Numbered from the stretch's first letter, positions 8,412 through 18,784 are shown. The stretch is DNA of 64,000 nt from Bacillota bacterium (GCA_023395515.1 JAEWZB010000121.1:11119-75118); one strand, 5' to 3'. The notes: generated by a model not told the origin, from the letters alone. Numbers and translations: made by a program.

Positions 8412-10472
8412 ATGGAATTTAGCCCCGGCTGGTTAAATAAACTGCAGGAAAAAAGCGATATATTAATAGCAATTCTGGTTATCACTATTGTTTTGATGAT
8501 GATAATCCCATTGAAGCCTGCTCTTATAGATATATTACTAATATTTAATATTAGTTTTGCCTTGATAATTTTAATGGTGGCTATGTTTAATTCAGAGCCC
8601 TTGGAGTTTTCCGTATTTCCATCTTTACTTTTAATAATGACTTTATTCAGGTTAGCGCTTAGTATTTCGACGACCCGCCTCATTTTGCTTTATGCCGAAG
8701 CTGGCGAAGTAATACAAGCCTTTGGTTCTTTTGTAGTCGGGGGAAATATGGTAGTAGGGTTTGTAATATTTTTGATTCTGGTAGTTATTCAATTTATTGT
8801 AATTACCAAAGGTGCGGAGCGGGTATCGGAAGTAGCCGCCCGCTTTACCCTTGATGCTATGCCGGGCAAGCAAATGGCTATTGATGCCGACTTAAATGCC
8901 GGGTTAATTGATGAAAGAGAAGCCCGCACCAGGCGGGAAAAAATCCAAAACGAAGCTAACTTTTACGGTGCTATGGATGGGGCCAGTAAGTTTGTTAAAG
9001 GGGACGCTATAGCCGGAATTATTATTGTTATAATTAATATTGTGGGCGGGCTGATCCTAGGTATGGCTCAAAGGGGCATGGATTTGTCCCAAGCTGCCCA
9101 GACCTACACCATTTTAACTATCGGCGATGGTTTAGTAATTCAAATACCGGCTTTACTAATTTCCACCGCTACCGGCATAGTAGTTACCAGAAGTGCTTCC
9201 AAGTTAAGCTTAGGCAAAGAAGTAGGAAGCCAGCTCTTTAATCATCCCAAAGCTTTGGGTCTGGCGGCAGTAATCCTTTTAGTATTAGGCACCATCGGGT
9301 TACCTAAGTTGCCTACCTATTCTTTAGCCGCTTTTTTTGGCATGTTATATTTTTCCTTTAGGTCATCCCTGGTGGAAGAAGTAGAAGAAGTCGCCGGTGA
9401 AGATATGCAAGAAGCTGAAGAAATAAAGAAACCGGAAAATGTAGTAGAACTTTTACAAGTGGAAAAAATGGAAATGGAATTAGGTTACGGATTAATTCCC
9501 TTAGTAGACACCGAGCAGGGTGGAGACTTATTAGATAGAATTGTAATGATCAGAAGACAATGTGCAGTAGAATTAGGGTTTATTGTACCTCCTATCCGTA
9601 TCCGGGATAATATGCAATTAAAACCTAATTCCTATGTAATTAAGATTAAAGGCATACAAATAGCAACCGGGGAATTAATTCTGGACAACTATTTGGCGAT
9701 TGGACCTGGTATTGAAACTGACCTGAATCTAAGCGGAATTGATACGGTGGAGCCAGCCTTTAACTTGCCGGCTAAATGGATAGATACCAAAGATCAGGAA
9801 CGGGCCGAACAAGAAGGGTATACCGTAGTTGATCCGCCTTCAGTTTTAGCCACCCATTTAACTGCTGTTATCAAGAACCATGCTTTTGAATTGCTGGGCC
9901 GACAAGAAATTCAAAATACTATTGATTTTGTAAAAGACAGTAATCCTGCGGTAGTCAATGAGCTTATTCCTGACTTGATGAATATTGGGGATATACAGAA
10001 AGTATTAAGTAATTTATTAAAAGAACAAGTTTCTATTCGGGATATGGTTACTATTCTGGAAACTTTAGCAGATTATGCAAAAATTAGTAGGGATAATGAT
10101 GTTTTGACCGAATATGTTAGACAATCTTTAAAAAGACAGATTACTAAACAGTATCTGGATAGCGATATGAAGTTAACGGTATTAACCTTAGATCCCAGTT
10201 TGGAAGAGCAGCTTAGAAATTCAGTACAACAAAGTGAATTTGGCTCTTATTTAGCTTTAGACCCGGAATTGGCGCAAAAAATGATTGATAAATTAACCAC
10301 ATATTACGATAATCTTACTAATCAAGGAATTACTCCTATAGTATTATGTGCCCCGGTATTAAGAATTTACTTTAAGAGGCTTCTGGACCGTTTTATTACT
10401 AATATAGTGGTTATTTCCTATAATGAGGTAGATAGTGAGGTTAATGTTGAAGTAATTGGGATGGTGTCATAA
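8412..10472 (+). CDS. flhA: Flagellar export protein FlhA
   Basis: Largest export-gate component; its cytosolic ring docks chaperone-substrate complexes. The 686-residue product has about eight membrane segments in residues 20-320, the FHIPEP signature region (FTLDAMPGKQMAIDADLNAG, GDAIAGIIIV) and a soluble C-terminal domain from about 330. ATG at 8412 follows TAGGAGG. The stop overlaps flhF by one base (TAATG). Confidence 0.97.
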   Translation: MEFSPGWLNKLQEKSDILIAILVITIVLMMIIPLKPALIDILLIFNISFALIILMVAMFNSEPLEFSVFPSLLLIMTLFRLALSISTTRLILLYAEAGEVIQAFGSFVVGGNMVVGFVIFLILVVIQFIVITKGAERVSEVAARFTLDAMPGKQMAIDADLNAGLIDEREARTRREKIQNEANFYGAMDGASKFVKGDAIAGIIIVIINIVGGLILGMAQRGMDLSQAAQTYTILTIGDGLVIQIPALLISTATGIVVTRSASKLSLGKEVGSQLFNHPKALGLAAVILLVLGTIGLPKLPTYSLAAFFGMLYFSFRSSLVEEVEEVAGEDMQEAEEIKKPENVVELLQVEKMEMELGYGLIPLVDTEQGGDLLDRIVMIRRQCAVELGFIVPPIRIRDNMQLKPNSYVIKIKGIQIATGELILDNYLAIGPGIETDLNLSGIDTVEPAFNLPAKWIDTKDQERAEQEGYTVVDPPSVLATHLTAVIKNHAFELLGRQEIQNTIDFVKDSNPAVVNELIPDLMNIGDIQKVLSNLLKEQVSIRDMVTILETLADYAKISRDNDVLTEYVRQSLKRQITKQYLDSDMKLTVLTLDPSLEEQLRNSVQQSEFGSYLALDPELAQKMIDKLTTYYDNLTNQGITPIVLCAPVLRIYFKRLLDRFITNIVVISYNEVDSEVNVEVIGMVS

Positions 10473-11626
10473 TGAAGATTAAGAAATTTATCGCCAAAGA
10501 TTATAAAATGGCTATTAAACAAGCTAAAGAAGAAATGGGCAGTGACGCCATTATCCTACAAACTCGCCAAATAAAAACCGGGGGATTTTTCGGCTTATTT
10601 GCTCGGGCTCAAGTTGAGGTAACCGTAGCCATAGATGACACTTTACAAGTAAACTTGGACCGGCTGCGTAAAGCCTCTTTTAAAACCGAAAGTTTACCCG
10701 AAATAGCTAGTGATGCTGAAAAAGATAAAGAACCTGTAGATTTAACCATGCTGGAAGAGTTAAATAGTCTTAAATCGATGATGACGGAAATAAAAATGCA
10801 AATGTATGACATAGAAGTAGTTAAAGGGATGTCCTCGGATGTACGTAAATTTTATGAAAAGCTGGTCAATAACAATGTGGATAAGGACATTGCCTTAAAA
10901 ATAGCTAATAGTGTAGAAAGCAGGCTGCCCCAAAATGGATTAAGTGATGAGAAATGGACTAAAGAGGTTTTGCTGCATATTTTACAACAACATATTGAAG
11001 AAGTTAAACCTATAGAAATTAAAAGTGATAAAAAAGGTAATGTAATATTTTTTATCGGACCCACCGGAGTCGGAAAAACTACCACCATTGCTAAGCTAGC
11101 GGCTAATATCTCTTTTATTGATAGAAAAGAGGTATCTTTAATTACTTTAGATACTTATAGAATTTCGGCTGCTGAACAATTAAGGACTTTTGCAGAAATT
11201 ATCGATATCCCCATAAATGTTGTTTTTGAACCCTTGGAATTGCAGCAGGCAATTATAGAACAAAAAGATAAAGATATTATTTTAGTAGATACCGCTGGAC
11301 GCAGTCCTTATAATGATCAGCATATGGAAGAACTTAAAAAATTTATTGAAATTGCTGAGCCTGATGAAATAATTCTAGTCTTAAGTGTAATTACTGAAAG
11401 TAGTGATTTAATAAATATTTACGAAAGATTTAGTATATTTAGTATAGATAAGATAATTTTTACCAAACTGGATGAGGCTCATAATTATGGACAAATTTTA
11501 AATGCCATATATGAAATTAAAAAGCCTATAGCCTATTTAACTAATGGCCAAAATGTACCGGATGATATTGAAATCCCGGATTCTCTTTATCTGGCTAAAA
11601 TGCTTCTGGGAAAGGATGAAGCATAA
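10472..11626 (+). CDS. flhF: Flagellar SRP-type GTPase FlhF
   Basis: SRP-family GTPase that places or numbers flagella together with FlhG. It is 384 residues: an N-terminal B domain, an N domain, and a G domain with the P-loop GPTGVGKT at residues 196-203, then DTYRISAAEQLRTF, DTAGR and TKLDEA. Both ends join neighbours by one-base TAATG overlaps (with flhA and flhG), so translation is probably coupled. Confidence 0.96.
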   Translation: MKIKKFIAKDYKMAIKQAKEEMGSDAIILQTRQIKTGGFFGLFARAQVEVTVAIDDTLQVNLDRLRKASFKTESLPEIASDAEKDKEPVDLTMLEELNSLKSMMTEIKMQMYDIEVVKGMSSDVRKFYEKLVNNNVDKDIALKIANSVESRLPQNGLSDEKWTKEVLLHILQQHIEEVKPIEIKSDKKGNVIFFIGPTGVGKTTTIAKLAANISFIDRKEVSLITLDTYRISAAEQLRTFAEIIDIPINVVFEPLELQQAIIEQKDKDIILVDTAGRSPYNDQHMEELKKFIEIAEPDEIILVLSVITESSDLINIYERFSIFSIDKIIFTKLDEAHNYGQILNAIYEIKKPIAYLTNGQNVPDDIEIPDSLYLAKMLLGKDEA

Positions 11627-12546
11627 TGAAAGATCAAGCGGAAAAATTAAGAGCCATGGCTTTAAAAACCAGGCTCAATATAGAAAAAGAAATGTTAAAT
11701 GACTTTAAACAAACTAAGGTTATAGTAGTTAGCAGTGGTAAAGGCGGGGTGGGTAAAAGTACCTTAGCTTTAAACATGGCTATTGATTTGTGCCGCAAAG
11801 GCAAGAAGATACTACTTTTTGATGCTGATTTAGGTATGGCTAATATAGATATAATGTTAGGCATAATTCCTCAGTATAATTTATACCACGTGACTACCGG
11901 CAATAAATCTATACAGGATATTACCCTTACTATAGAAGAAGGGTTAGATATTATTCCTGGTGGCTCCGGTATTTATGAATTAGCCAATTTAAGTGATGAG
12001 CGGCTAAAAAATATTTTAGTGCAAATAGGAAAATTAGATGGTATTTATGATTACATGATTATTGATACCGGGGCCGGAATATCTAAGAGTGTGATAACCT
12101 TTTTACTCGCCGGTGACGATGTAATAGTAATAACTACTCCTGAACCAACCTCAGTTACTGATGCCTATGGTATTGTAAAAAGCCTAAATAAAAGTAGTTT
12201 TAAAGGCCATGTTTATCTAGTAGTTAACCGGGTGGTTGATGGTAATGAAGGTATTATGGTAGCAGAGAAATTTAAGCTGGTATGTAAAAAGTTTTTAGAA
12301 ATTGATATAAAGTTTTTAGGATACATAATTAACGAACCATTAATCAGTGAGGGAATTAGAAGGCAGGAATCTTTTATTAAGCTCTTTCCTAAAAGTGTGG
12401 CCGCTAAAAATGTCAGCGGGATTACCGACCTCTTATTGAAAGAAGGCCATGGGGATAATGCTGATAATGATGAATTAATAACCCCGCCGGCCCAAGGCAG
12501 AGGTATAAAAAACTTTTTTAAGAAGTTAGCCGGTATTAGTAAATAG
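11626..12546 (+). CDS. flhG: MinD-like ATPase FlhG (YlxH)
   Basis: Deviant Walker-A ATPase that limits flagellar number and activates the FlhF GTPase. It is 306 residues with SSGKGGVGKST (P-loop residues 38-45), DADLGMANIDIMLG and DTGAGIS. An N-terminal helix (KDQAEKLRAM) carries the FlhF-activator-like region, and a basic C-terminus (IKNFFKKLAGI) suits membrane targeting. ATG overlaps the flhF stop. Confidence 0.95.
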   Translation: MKDQAEKLRAMALKTRLNIEKEMLNDFKQTKVIVVSSGKGGVGKSTLALNMAIDLCRKGKKILLFDADLGMANIDIMLGIIPQYNLYHVTTGNKSIQDITLTIEEGLDIIPGGSGIYELANLSDERLKNILVQIGKLDGIYDYMIIDTGAGISKSVITFLLAGDDVIVITTPEPTSVTDAYGIVKSLNKSSFKGHVYLVVNRVVDGNEGIMVAEKFKLVCKKFLEIDIKFLGYIINEPLISEGIRRQESFIKLFPKSVAAKNVSGITDLLLKEGHGDNADNDELITPPAQGRGIKNFFKKLAGISK

Positions 12547-12560
12547 TAGGAGAATGATAA

Positions 12561-13208
12561 ATGAAAGTTGATGATATTAAATTAAATCAACTGGTAGAAA
12601 TAGAATATGCCCTAGACCCTGAGAATACAGAGTATCTTCCCAGCCGGGTAGAAGAAAAAACAGAAAAATATTTATATTTAGCCGTGCCTATTCGCAAAAA
12701 TGAGTTGGTGCCATTTAGAATAGGTACTAAAGTTAGGGTAGTTTTTTCTACTAAGGATAATACATATGCTTTTAATACGATAATCACCGGACGCCAAAGA
12801 GAACCTATACCAGTTTTACAGGTTACTAAACCCGAGGAATTAATTAAAATACAGCGCCGCTCCTATTTTAGACTGCCAGTTAATTTAGAAGTTATTTTTA
12901 CTGTACATCATGATATAGTAGAACAAAAAGGCATGACTTTGGATATTAGTGGCGGGGGTGTATTGATTTTAACCAAAGCTAACTTGGCAGCCGGTCAAAT
13001 TTTAAATTTGATATTAAATTTACCTAATCGGGAGCCCATTTATTGTAAGGCTACGGTAGTAAGAATCTTACAAAAGGCTAGAACTGCTGGGGAAGATAAC
13101 AAAGTAGCTATCAACTTTTTAGATATCAATGAAGCTAAACGAGATAAGATTTTTAACTTTATATTTGACAAACAAAGGGAATGGATTCAAAAAGGCATTT
13201 TAGAATAA
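12561..13208 (+). CDS. Flagellar brake protein, YcgR/PilZ domain
   Basis: Cyclic-di-GMP effector predicted to slow or modulate the motor. It is 215 residues: a YcgR-type N-terminal domain (about 1-90) and a PilZ domain (about 95-210). The c-di-GMP motifs are intact: RRSYFR at residues 99-104 and D128-x-S-x-x-G (LDISGGG). ATG at 12561 follows TAGGAGAATG. Its place between flhG and cheB matches ypfA/ylxH-type neighbours in clostridial fla/che operons and ties c-di-GMP to motility here. Confidence 0.88.
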   Translation: MKVDDIKLNQLVEIEYALDPENTEYLPSRVEEKTEKYLYLAVPIRKNELVPFRIGTKVRVVFSTKDNTYAFNTIITGRQREPIPVLQVTKPEELIKIQRRSYFRLPVNLEVIFTVHHDIVEQKGMTLDISGGGVLILTKANLAAGQILNLILNLPNREPIYCKATVVRILQKARTAGEDNKVAINFLDINEAKRDKIFNFIFDKQREWIQKGILE

Positions 13209-13220
13209 AGGGGTGATAAT

Positions 13221-14288
13221 ATGCCGAAGACTAGAGTTTTAGTGGTAGACGATTCTGCTTTTATGAGAAAAGTTATCTCTGATATAATAAATGCTGATCC
13301 TAACCTGGAAGTAATCGACAAAGCTCGAGATGGGATGGATGCAATTAAAAAAATTAAAGAGCTTAAGCCGGATGTGGTGACCATGGATATTGAAATGCCG
13401 GGAATGGACGGCTTATCGGCTCTGGCTCAAATAATGAGAGAGACCCCCGTACCCATAATAATGCTAAGCAGCCTCACTAAAGCAGGTACCGAGCAAACTG
13501 TTAAAGCATTAAGTCTGGGGGCAGTCGATTTTATTCCTAAGCCTTCGGGGCAAATATCCCTAGATATTGATAAAGTTAAAGACGAAATTATAGGAAAAAT
13601 AAAAATCGTAGCAGGTACAAAGAAAAAACTGAAGAACTATAATAGTATAAGTCAATTTGTGGAACATAAGGTAGCTAAAGGTGATAAAATTGTCGATAAG
13701 TTAAAGCCTTTACAAAACTTGATCGCCATAGGTACTTCAACAGGAGGGCCTAAGGCATTACATCAAGTTATACCTAAACTGCCTGGTTCTATTAACGCGG
13801 CTATCTTAATTGTGCAACATATGCCGCCGGGGTTTACCAAGTCTTTAGCGGAAAGGCTGGATTCAATTTCTAATATAAAGGTAAAGGAAGCTGAAGATAA
13901 CGAATTGATTATACCGGGGTGTGCATATATTGCACCGGGAGACTTCCATTTAACGGTAAAAGCTAAGCAAATGACTAATAAAAATGAATTATATATATCA
14001 TTAAATCAATTACCGCCTTTTGGTGGTCATCGCCCTTCCGTAGATGTGATGTTTAACTCGATTGTGGAAGAATTCCAGGGACGGGTAATAGCTACAATTA
14101 TGACTGGTATGGGTTCCGATGGAGCGGAAGGCTTAGCTAAAATTAAAGATAAAGGCGGCTTGACTATAGCTGAAGATCAATCATCTTGTATTGTATATGG
14201 AATGCCCAGGGCAGCCATAGAAAAAGGCAAAGTTGATAGAGTAGTTCCCCTAACTAGTATAAGTGATGAAATACTACGATTGCTATAA
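13221..14288 (+). CDS. cheB: Chemotaxis protein-glutamate methylesterase CheB
   Basis: Removes methyl groups from receptor glutamates and deamidates glutamines. It is 355 residues: a receiver domain with phospho-acceptor Asp56 (TMDIEMPGMDG) and, from about residue 165, the esterase with Ser in GTSTGGPKA, His in VQHMPPGFT and Asp in MTGMGSDGAEG. ATG follows GGGGTGAT. The partner methyltransferase cheR is not in the window. Confidence 0.96.
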   Translation: MPKTRVLVVDDSAFMRKVISDIINADPNLEVIDKARDGMDAIKKIKELKPDVVTMDIEMPGMDGLSALAQIMRETPVPIIMLSSLTKAGTEQTVKALSLGAVDFIPKPSGQISLDIDKVKDEIIGKIKIVAGTKKKLKNYNSISQFVEHKVAKGDKIVDKLKPLQNLIAIGTSTGGPKALHQVIPKLPGSINAAILIVQHMPPGFTKSLAERLDSISNIKVKEAEDNELIIPGCAYIAPGDFHLTVKAKQMTNKNELYISLNQLPPFGGHRPSVDVMFNSIVEEFQGRVIATIMTGMGSDGAEGLAKIKDKGGLTIAEDQSSCIVYGMPRAAIEKGKVDRVVPLTSISDEILRLL

Positions 14289-14334
14289 GAAGTCATAACC
14301 GCATAGAATGTAATTTTGTAGAGAGGTGACCAAT

Positions 14335-16371
14335 ATGAATATGGATATGTCCCAGTATCTGGATGTATTTCTAGAAGAAAGTAAGGAACACCTTGGCAGT
14401 TTAAATCAAAAACTTCTGGATTTAGAAAGAAACCCTACTAATTTAGCGGCATTAAATGAAATATTCAGAGCTGCCCATACCCTTAAAGGTATGTCATCAA
14501 CCATGGGATTTGAAGATCTGGCTGATTTAACTCATCATATGGAAAACGTTCTGGCCGATTTAAAAGAAGGAGTATTAATAGCCAACTCCTCGGTTGTAGA
14601 TGTATTATTCGAATGTTTTGACCGTATTCAGCTAATGGTGGAAAACATTGAAACAACTGGGTCGGGCTTTATGGATAATAGAGATTTAGTGGAATTATTA
14701 GAAGGTATAAAAAAAGGTGAATTAGTTAGTGCGACTCTGGAAGCAGATCTGCCCAGCAGTTTACCTTATTTAGAGACGGTAAACCAAGACCTGCAAAATA
14801 ATTTTCAGTTTAATGACTATGATATTACTATTTTAGAAGAAGCCCATAGCCGAGGCTTTAATGTTTTTCGCATTAAAATTTCTATTGATCCCAGTTGTTT
14901 AATGAAAGCAGTTCGTGCTTTCATGGTATTTAAAGCAGTTGAAGAAGAAGGAGAAATTATAAAATCTATACCGGCCGCTCAAGAACTTGATGAAGGCCGT
15001 TTCGAAAACGATTTCCAAATATTTTTAGTTACCCATCTTGACCAAGGCCCTATTCAGGAACTTATTACAGGTATATCCGAAGTTAAGGTGGATTTTATTG
15101 AAAAAGTTAATATTGAATTATTAGTTGACCATAATACTGTTTTTGATATGGCCAATAACCTTGGTAATGAAGAAAATAACCTGGCTGGTGAAAATAATGG
15201 GGACGATATTAGAAAAGCTCCTAAAGTAAAACATACGGTGCGGGTTGATATTGAGCGGTTAGATAATTTAATGAACCTGGTAGGCGAGCTGGTAATGCAC
15301 AAGGGCAGACTTGAACAAATCGGTGCTACTAGTAAAATAGGTGATTTAAATGAAACTATTGAACAAATTGACCGAATCAGCAGTGATTTACAATCAGTAG
15401 TCATGAAAGTAAGAATGGTGCCTATTGAGCAAGTGTTTAATAGATTTCCCCGTATGGTAAGAGACTTAGCTAAAGAACTTAATAAAGAAGTAAACTTCAT
15501 AATAGAAGGCAAAGAAACTGAATTAGATAGAACCGTTATTGATGAAATAGGTGACCCTCTAGTTCATTTATTAAGAAATGCAGTTGACCATGGTTTGGAA
15601 TCTACTGAACAAAGAATTAGCACCGGTAAAACAACTTATGGGACGGTGGTCCTGCGGGCCAGACATGAAGGCAATAATGTTTATATTGAAGTTGAAGATG
15701 ACGGACTGGGGATCAATGTTAAAAAAGTCCAGGAACTTGCTATAAACAAGGGGTTAATAACTGCGGGGGAAGCGGAGAGAATGTCCCACGAAGAAGCAGT
15801 TAGTATATTATTTTACCCTGGGTTTAGCACGGCCAAAGCGGTAAGTGATGTATCAGGACGAGGCGTAGGACTTGATGTGGTTAAATCAAAAATTGAAGCC
15901 TTAAATGGAGAAATATTTGTTGATTCTAAAGAAGGTACCGGAACAAAATTTAGAATCAAGCTTCCTTTAACTTTAGCTATAATTCAGGCTTTGATGGTTT
16001 CCGTAGGAGACGAAATTTATGCTATACCCTTAAGTTCGGTAGATGAAACTACCATGATTACTAAAGAAGATATTAAAATGATTCAAAATCAAGAAGTGAT
16101 GATGATGAGAGGCAATGTGCTTCCCATCTACCGCTTGAGCTCTCTTTTAGAAACCCCTAATTACATAGAAGAACAATCCGAAATGTATGTAGTAGTAGTG
16201 CGAAAAGCTGAAAGACAAATTGGCCTGATTGTCGATACCTTAATTGGACAGCAGGAGATAGTAATTAAGTCATTAGGCAAGATACTGGGAGGTATACCAG
16301 GCATAGCAGGTGCTATTGTGGCTGGTGATGGTAATGTTAGATTGATACTTGATATCGCTACATTGTTTTAG
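14335..16371 (+). CDS. cheA: Chemotaxis histidine kinase CheA
   Basis: Receptor-coupled kinase that phosphorylates CheY and CheB. About 678 residues with the standard order: HPt domain with phospho-His48 (AAHTLKGMSSTMGF), a CheY-binding region (about 165-265), dimerisation (from about 305), the ATPase domain with the N-box LLRNAVDHGLE and the DDGLGIN and GRGVGLDVV boxes, and a C-terminal CheW-like domain. The start is ATG 14335; a GTG at 14326 is part of the SD itself (GAGAGGTGAC). Confidence 0.96.
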   Translation: MNMDMSQYLDVFLEESKEHLGSLNQKLLDLERNPTNLAALNEIFRAAHTLKGMSSTMGFEDLADLTHHMENVLADLKEGVLIANSSVVDVLFECFDRIQLMVENIETTGSGFMDNRDLVELLEGIKKGELVSATLEADLPSSLPYLETVNQDLQNNFQFNDYDITILEEAHSRGFNVFRIKISIDPSCLMKAVRAFMVFKAVEEEGEIIKSIPAAQELDEGRFENDFQIFLVTHLDQGPIQELITGISEVKVDFIEKVNIELLVDHNTVFDMANNLGNEENNLAGENNGDDIRKAPKVKHTVRVDIERLDNLMNLVGELVMHKGRLEQIGATSKIGDLNETIEQIDRISSDLQSVVMKVRMVPIEQVFNRFPRMVRDLAKELNKEVNFIIEGKETELDRTVIDEIGDPLVHLLRNAVDHGLESTEQRISTGKTTYGTVVLRARHEGNNVYIEVEDDGLGINVKKVQELAINKGLITAGEAERMSHEEAVSILFYPGFSTAKAVSDVSGRGVGLDVVKSKIEALNGEIFVDSKEGTGTKFRIKLPLTLAIIQALMVSVGDEIYAIPLSSVDETTMITKEDIKMIQNQEVMMMRGNVLPIYRLSSLLETPNYIEEQSEMYVVVVRKAERQIGLIVDTLIGQQEIVIKSLGKILGGIPGIAGAIVAGDGNVRLILDIATLF

Positions 16372-16383
16372 TGAGGTGACAAA

Positions 16384-16851
16384 ATGCAAAATGTTGTTAA
16401 TCTAAATATAAGTACTGCCGATTATTTGAGTGAAGAATTTCAAGTTGTAGCCTTTAAGTTAGGACAAGAGGAATACGGAGCCGATGTTTTAAATGTCCAG
16501 GAGATTAACCGTCCCTTAAATATTACCCGGGTGCCCCGGACTCAAGAATATATCGAAGGGGTAGTAAACCTTAGGGGTAATATTGTTCCGGTTATTAATC
16601 TGCATACCAAGTTTAATATTAAAGGCCAGGGCTCGGAAGATGATAAGAGAATAATAGTTTTTCAGTTTGACGATCTGAAGGTAGGCATTATAGTAGATGA
16701 GGTATCTGAAGTAATAAGGCTTAAAACTAGTGATATAGAAGAAACGGCTAAGGTGTACAATGCAATGACTGTTGAGCATATTAAAGGCATTGCTAAAGTT
16801 AATAGCAGATTATTAATTCTGCTGGACTTACCAAAGATATTAGAGGTATAG
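16384..16851 (+). CDS. cheW: Chemotaxis coupling protein CheW
   Basis: Adaptor between receptors and CheA. It is 155 residues, a single CheW domain (about 18-152) with YGADVLNVQEINRP, GVVNLRGNIVPVINL and VGIIVDEVSEV. ATG at 16384 follows GTGAGGTGAC, the same SD form as cheA and cheB. Adjacent to cheA and cheC. Confidence 0.96.
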   Translation: MQNVVNLNISTADYLSEEFQVVAFKLGQEEYGADVLNVQEINRPLNITRVPRTQEYIEGVVNLRGNIVPVINLHTKFNIKGQGSEDDKRIIVFQFDDLKVGIIVDEVSEVIRLKTSDIEETAKVYNAMTVEHIKGIAKVNSRLLILLDLPKILEV

Positions 16852-16866
16852 GGTGGGTGGTCTTTA

Positions 16867-17493
16867 GTGGCTCATGATTTTATTGAACTGTCATCTATAC
16901 AAATTGATGCATTAAAAGAAATTGGAAATATCGGGGCTGGCAATGCTGCTACCGCATTAGCCCAGATGGTTAATACTAAAATTGACATGGCTGTACCCCG
17001 GGTAAATATTCTTCCTTTCTCTGAAGTACCGGATTTAATAGGAGGAGCCGATTCACATGTGGTTGGGATATATCTAAATGTAACTGGTTCTGCACCGGCG
17101 AATATTTTATTTATTTTACCCATAGCCAAAGCTTGTGCACTTTGTGATATGCTTTTTGCCAGAGATATAGGTCACACTTTGCCGGAAGATTTCGGGGAAA
17201 TGGAAATGTCAGCTATGATGGAACTGGGAAATATTTTAACTGCAACTTATTTAAACGCTTTATCCATGTTTACGCAACTAACCTTTATGCCTTCTGTGCC
17301 TGGTTTAGGTATGGATATGGCCGGAGCAATAATTGATGCTATATTAGCGCAGTTTGGAGAAGTTGCGGACTATGTTTTGGCCCTGGAAACCGATTTTAGA
17401 AAGGAAGACATGGATGTAGTAGGGCACTTTTTCATGTTGCCTGAACCAGGCTCGCTAGATACGATTTTAACTGCGCTTGGGGTGAGTTATTAA
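16867..17493 (+). CDS. cheC: CheY-P phosphatase CheC
   Basis: Dephosphorylates CheY-P and binds CheD. It is 208 residues with both CheC active motifs: DALKEIGNIGAGNAATAL near residue 20 and SAMMELGNILTATYLNAL near 120. Both keep the E-x-x-N pair, so the enzyme is expected to be active. The start is GTG at 16867 behind GGGTGG. cheD starts right after its stop, consistent with the CheC-CheD complex. Confidence 0.95.
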   Translation: MAHDFIELSSIQIDALKEIGNIGAGNAATALAQMVNTKIDMAVPRVNILPFSEVPDLIGGADSHVVGIYLNVTGSAPANILFILPIAKACALCDMLFARDIGHTLPEDFGEMEMSAMMELGNILTATYLNALSMFTQLTFMPSVPGLGMDMAGAIIDAILAQFGEVADYVLALETDFRKEDMDVVGHFFMLPEPGSLDTILTALGVSY

Positions 17494-17979
17494 ATGGGCA
17501 AAATTATTCAAGTAGGAATGGCTGACTTAAAACTAGCTGCAAATCCAGACAAGCTTTTGACGGCAGGACTGGGGTCATGTATTGGTATATGCCTTTTCGA
17601 TAAAAGTGTGGCTAAAGGTGGATTAGCCCATATTATGCTTCCTTCCAGTACTTTGGCTAAAAATGCAGTTAATCAAGCTAAATTTGCCGATTCGGCCATA
17701 ATTTTATTAATAGAGGAATTAGAAAAGTATGGTTGCAGTAGAAGCCGGCTGCAGGCAAAATATGCCGGTGGTTCGCAAATGTTTAAGTTTTCCGGTGAGA
17801 GTGACATTATGAAAATAGGGCAAAGAAATGCTCAAGCCGTAGAAGAAAATTTACAAAAACATCGTATCCGGGTATTGGCTACGGATACAGGAGGTAATTA
17901 CGGAAGAACTATTACATTTGATCCGCAATCTGGTGATCTACTAGTTAGGACAATTGGACATGGGGAGAGAATTATTTAA
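17494..17979 (+). CDS. cheD: Chemoreceptor glutamine deamidase CheD
   Basis: Deamidates receptor glutamines and is controlled by CheC. It is 161 residues with catalytic Cys29 (LGSCIGICLF) and His46 (GLAHIMLPSS), and YAGGSQMF further on. ATG directly follows the cheC stop; its own stop overlaps the sigma factor gene (TAATG). Confidence 0.95.
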   Translation: MGKIIQVGMADLKLAANPDKLLTAGLGSCIGICLFDKSVAKGGLAHIMLPSSTLAKNAVNQAKFADSAIILLIEELEKYGCSRSRLQAKYAGGSQMFKFSGESDIMKIGQRNAQAVEENLQKHRIRVLATDTGGNYGRTITFDPQSGDLLVRTIGHGERII

Positions 17980-18752
17980 TGACCTCTGATTTACATAGTT
18001 TCTGGGTTCAGTATAAGGAAAATTATTTAATAGAGGCTCGCGATGAATTAATAATTCATTATTCCCATCTGGTTAAATATGTGGCCAATAGGTTGGCTAT
18101 CAATTTGTCCTCGGTAGTAGAAGTTGATGAATTAGTATCCTATGGTATTGAAGGTTTAATTGATGCTATAGAAAAATTTGATCATAAGAGAAATATTAAA
18201 TTTGAAACTTATGCTCTTACTAGAATAAGGGGTTCTATGATTGATGGACTTAGATCCATGGATTGGGTACCCGTTTCGGTGCGCCAGAAAAGCAAGGAAT
18301 TTGAAAAAGTGTATGCCGCATTAGAAGCTAAACTGGGCCGTGCGGCTACGGATAGCGAAGTAGCAGCAGCCATGGGCATAAGTGTTAATGAATTAGCTAA
18401 TATCTTAAAAGATATTGCTTCTACGACAATAATTTCATTAGATGATTTTCTGCCCGGTGATGATTCGGGGGATAAGAAAAAACGAATAATGGATGTTTTG
18501 GAGGATGAGAGTAATCCGGATATACTTGAACTTCTAGAAATATCTGATACTAAGAATATCTTAGCTAAATCGATTGCTAAATTACCTGAAAAAGAAAAAA
18601 TGGTAATCTATTTTTATTATTATGAAGGCTTAACTTTAAAAGAAATTGGGGCCGTTCTGGGTTTATCTGAATCTAGAATATCACAACTTCATACTAAAGC
18701 TATACTAAGGCTTAGAGGCAGTCTAAGCAAAAAGAAAAACTTAGTGATGTAA
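17979..18752 (+). CDS. sigD: Flagellar sigma factor, sigma-28/SigD
   Basis: Sigma-28 family factor for late flagellar, chemotaxis and autolysin genes. It is 257 residues with region 2 (VVEVDELVSYGIEGL; FETYALTRIRGSMIDGLR, quoted in parts), region 3 (WVPVSVRQKSKEFE) and region 4 with an HTH (LTLKEIGAVLGLSESRISQ). It ends the fla/che gene series, as in Bacillus. I did not find a clear sigma-28 promoter (TAAA-N15-GCCGATAA) in the intergenic spaces of this window. The symbol fliA is also used. Confidence 0.95.
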   Translation: MTSDLHSFWVQYKENYLIEARDELIIHYSHLVKYVANRLAINLSSVVEVDELVSYGIEGLIDAIEKFDHKRNIKFETYALTRIRGSMIDGLRSMDWVPVSVRQKSKEFEKVYAALEAKLGRAATDSEVAAAMGISVNELANILKDIASTTIISLDDFLPGDDSGDKKKRIMDVLEDESNPDILELLEISDTKNILAKSIAKLPEKEKMVIYFYYYEGLTLKEIGAVLGLSESRISQLHTKAILRLRGSLSKKKNLVM

Positions 18753-18784
18753 GAAGCAAGATTTATATATAAGGGGGGAATTTA

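Noticed and set aside
12561..13208. Stand-alone diguanylate cyclase or phosphodiesterase
   Set aside because: No GGDEF, EAL or HD-GYP motif; the protein only has YcgR and PilZ domains.
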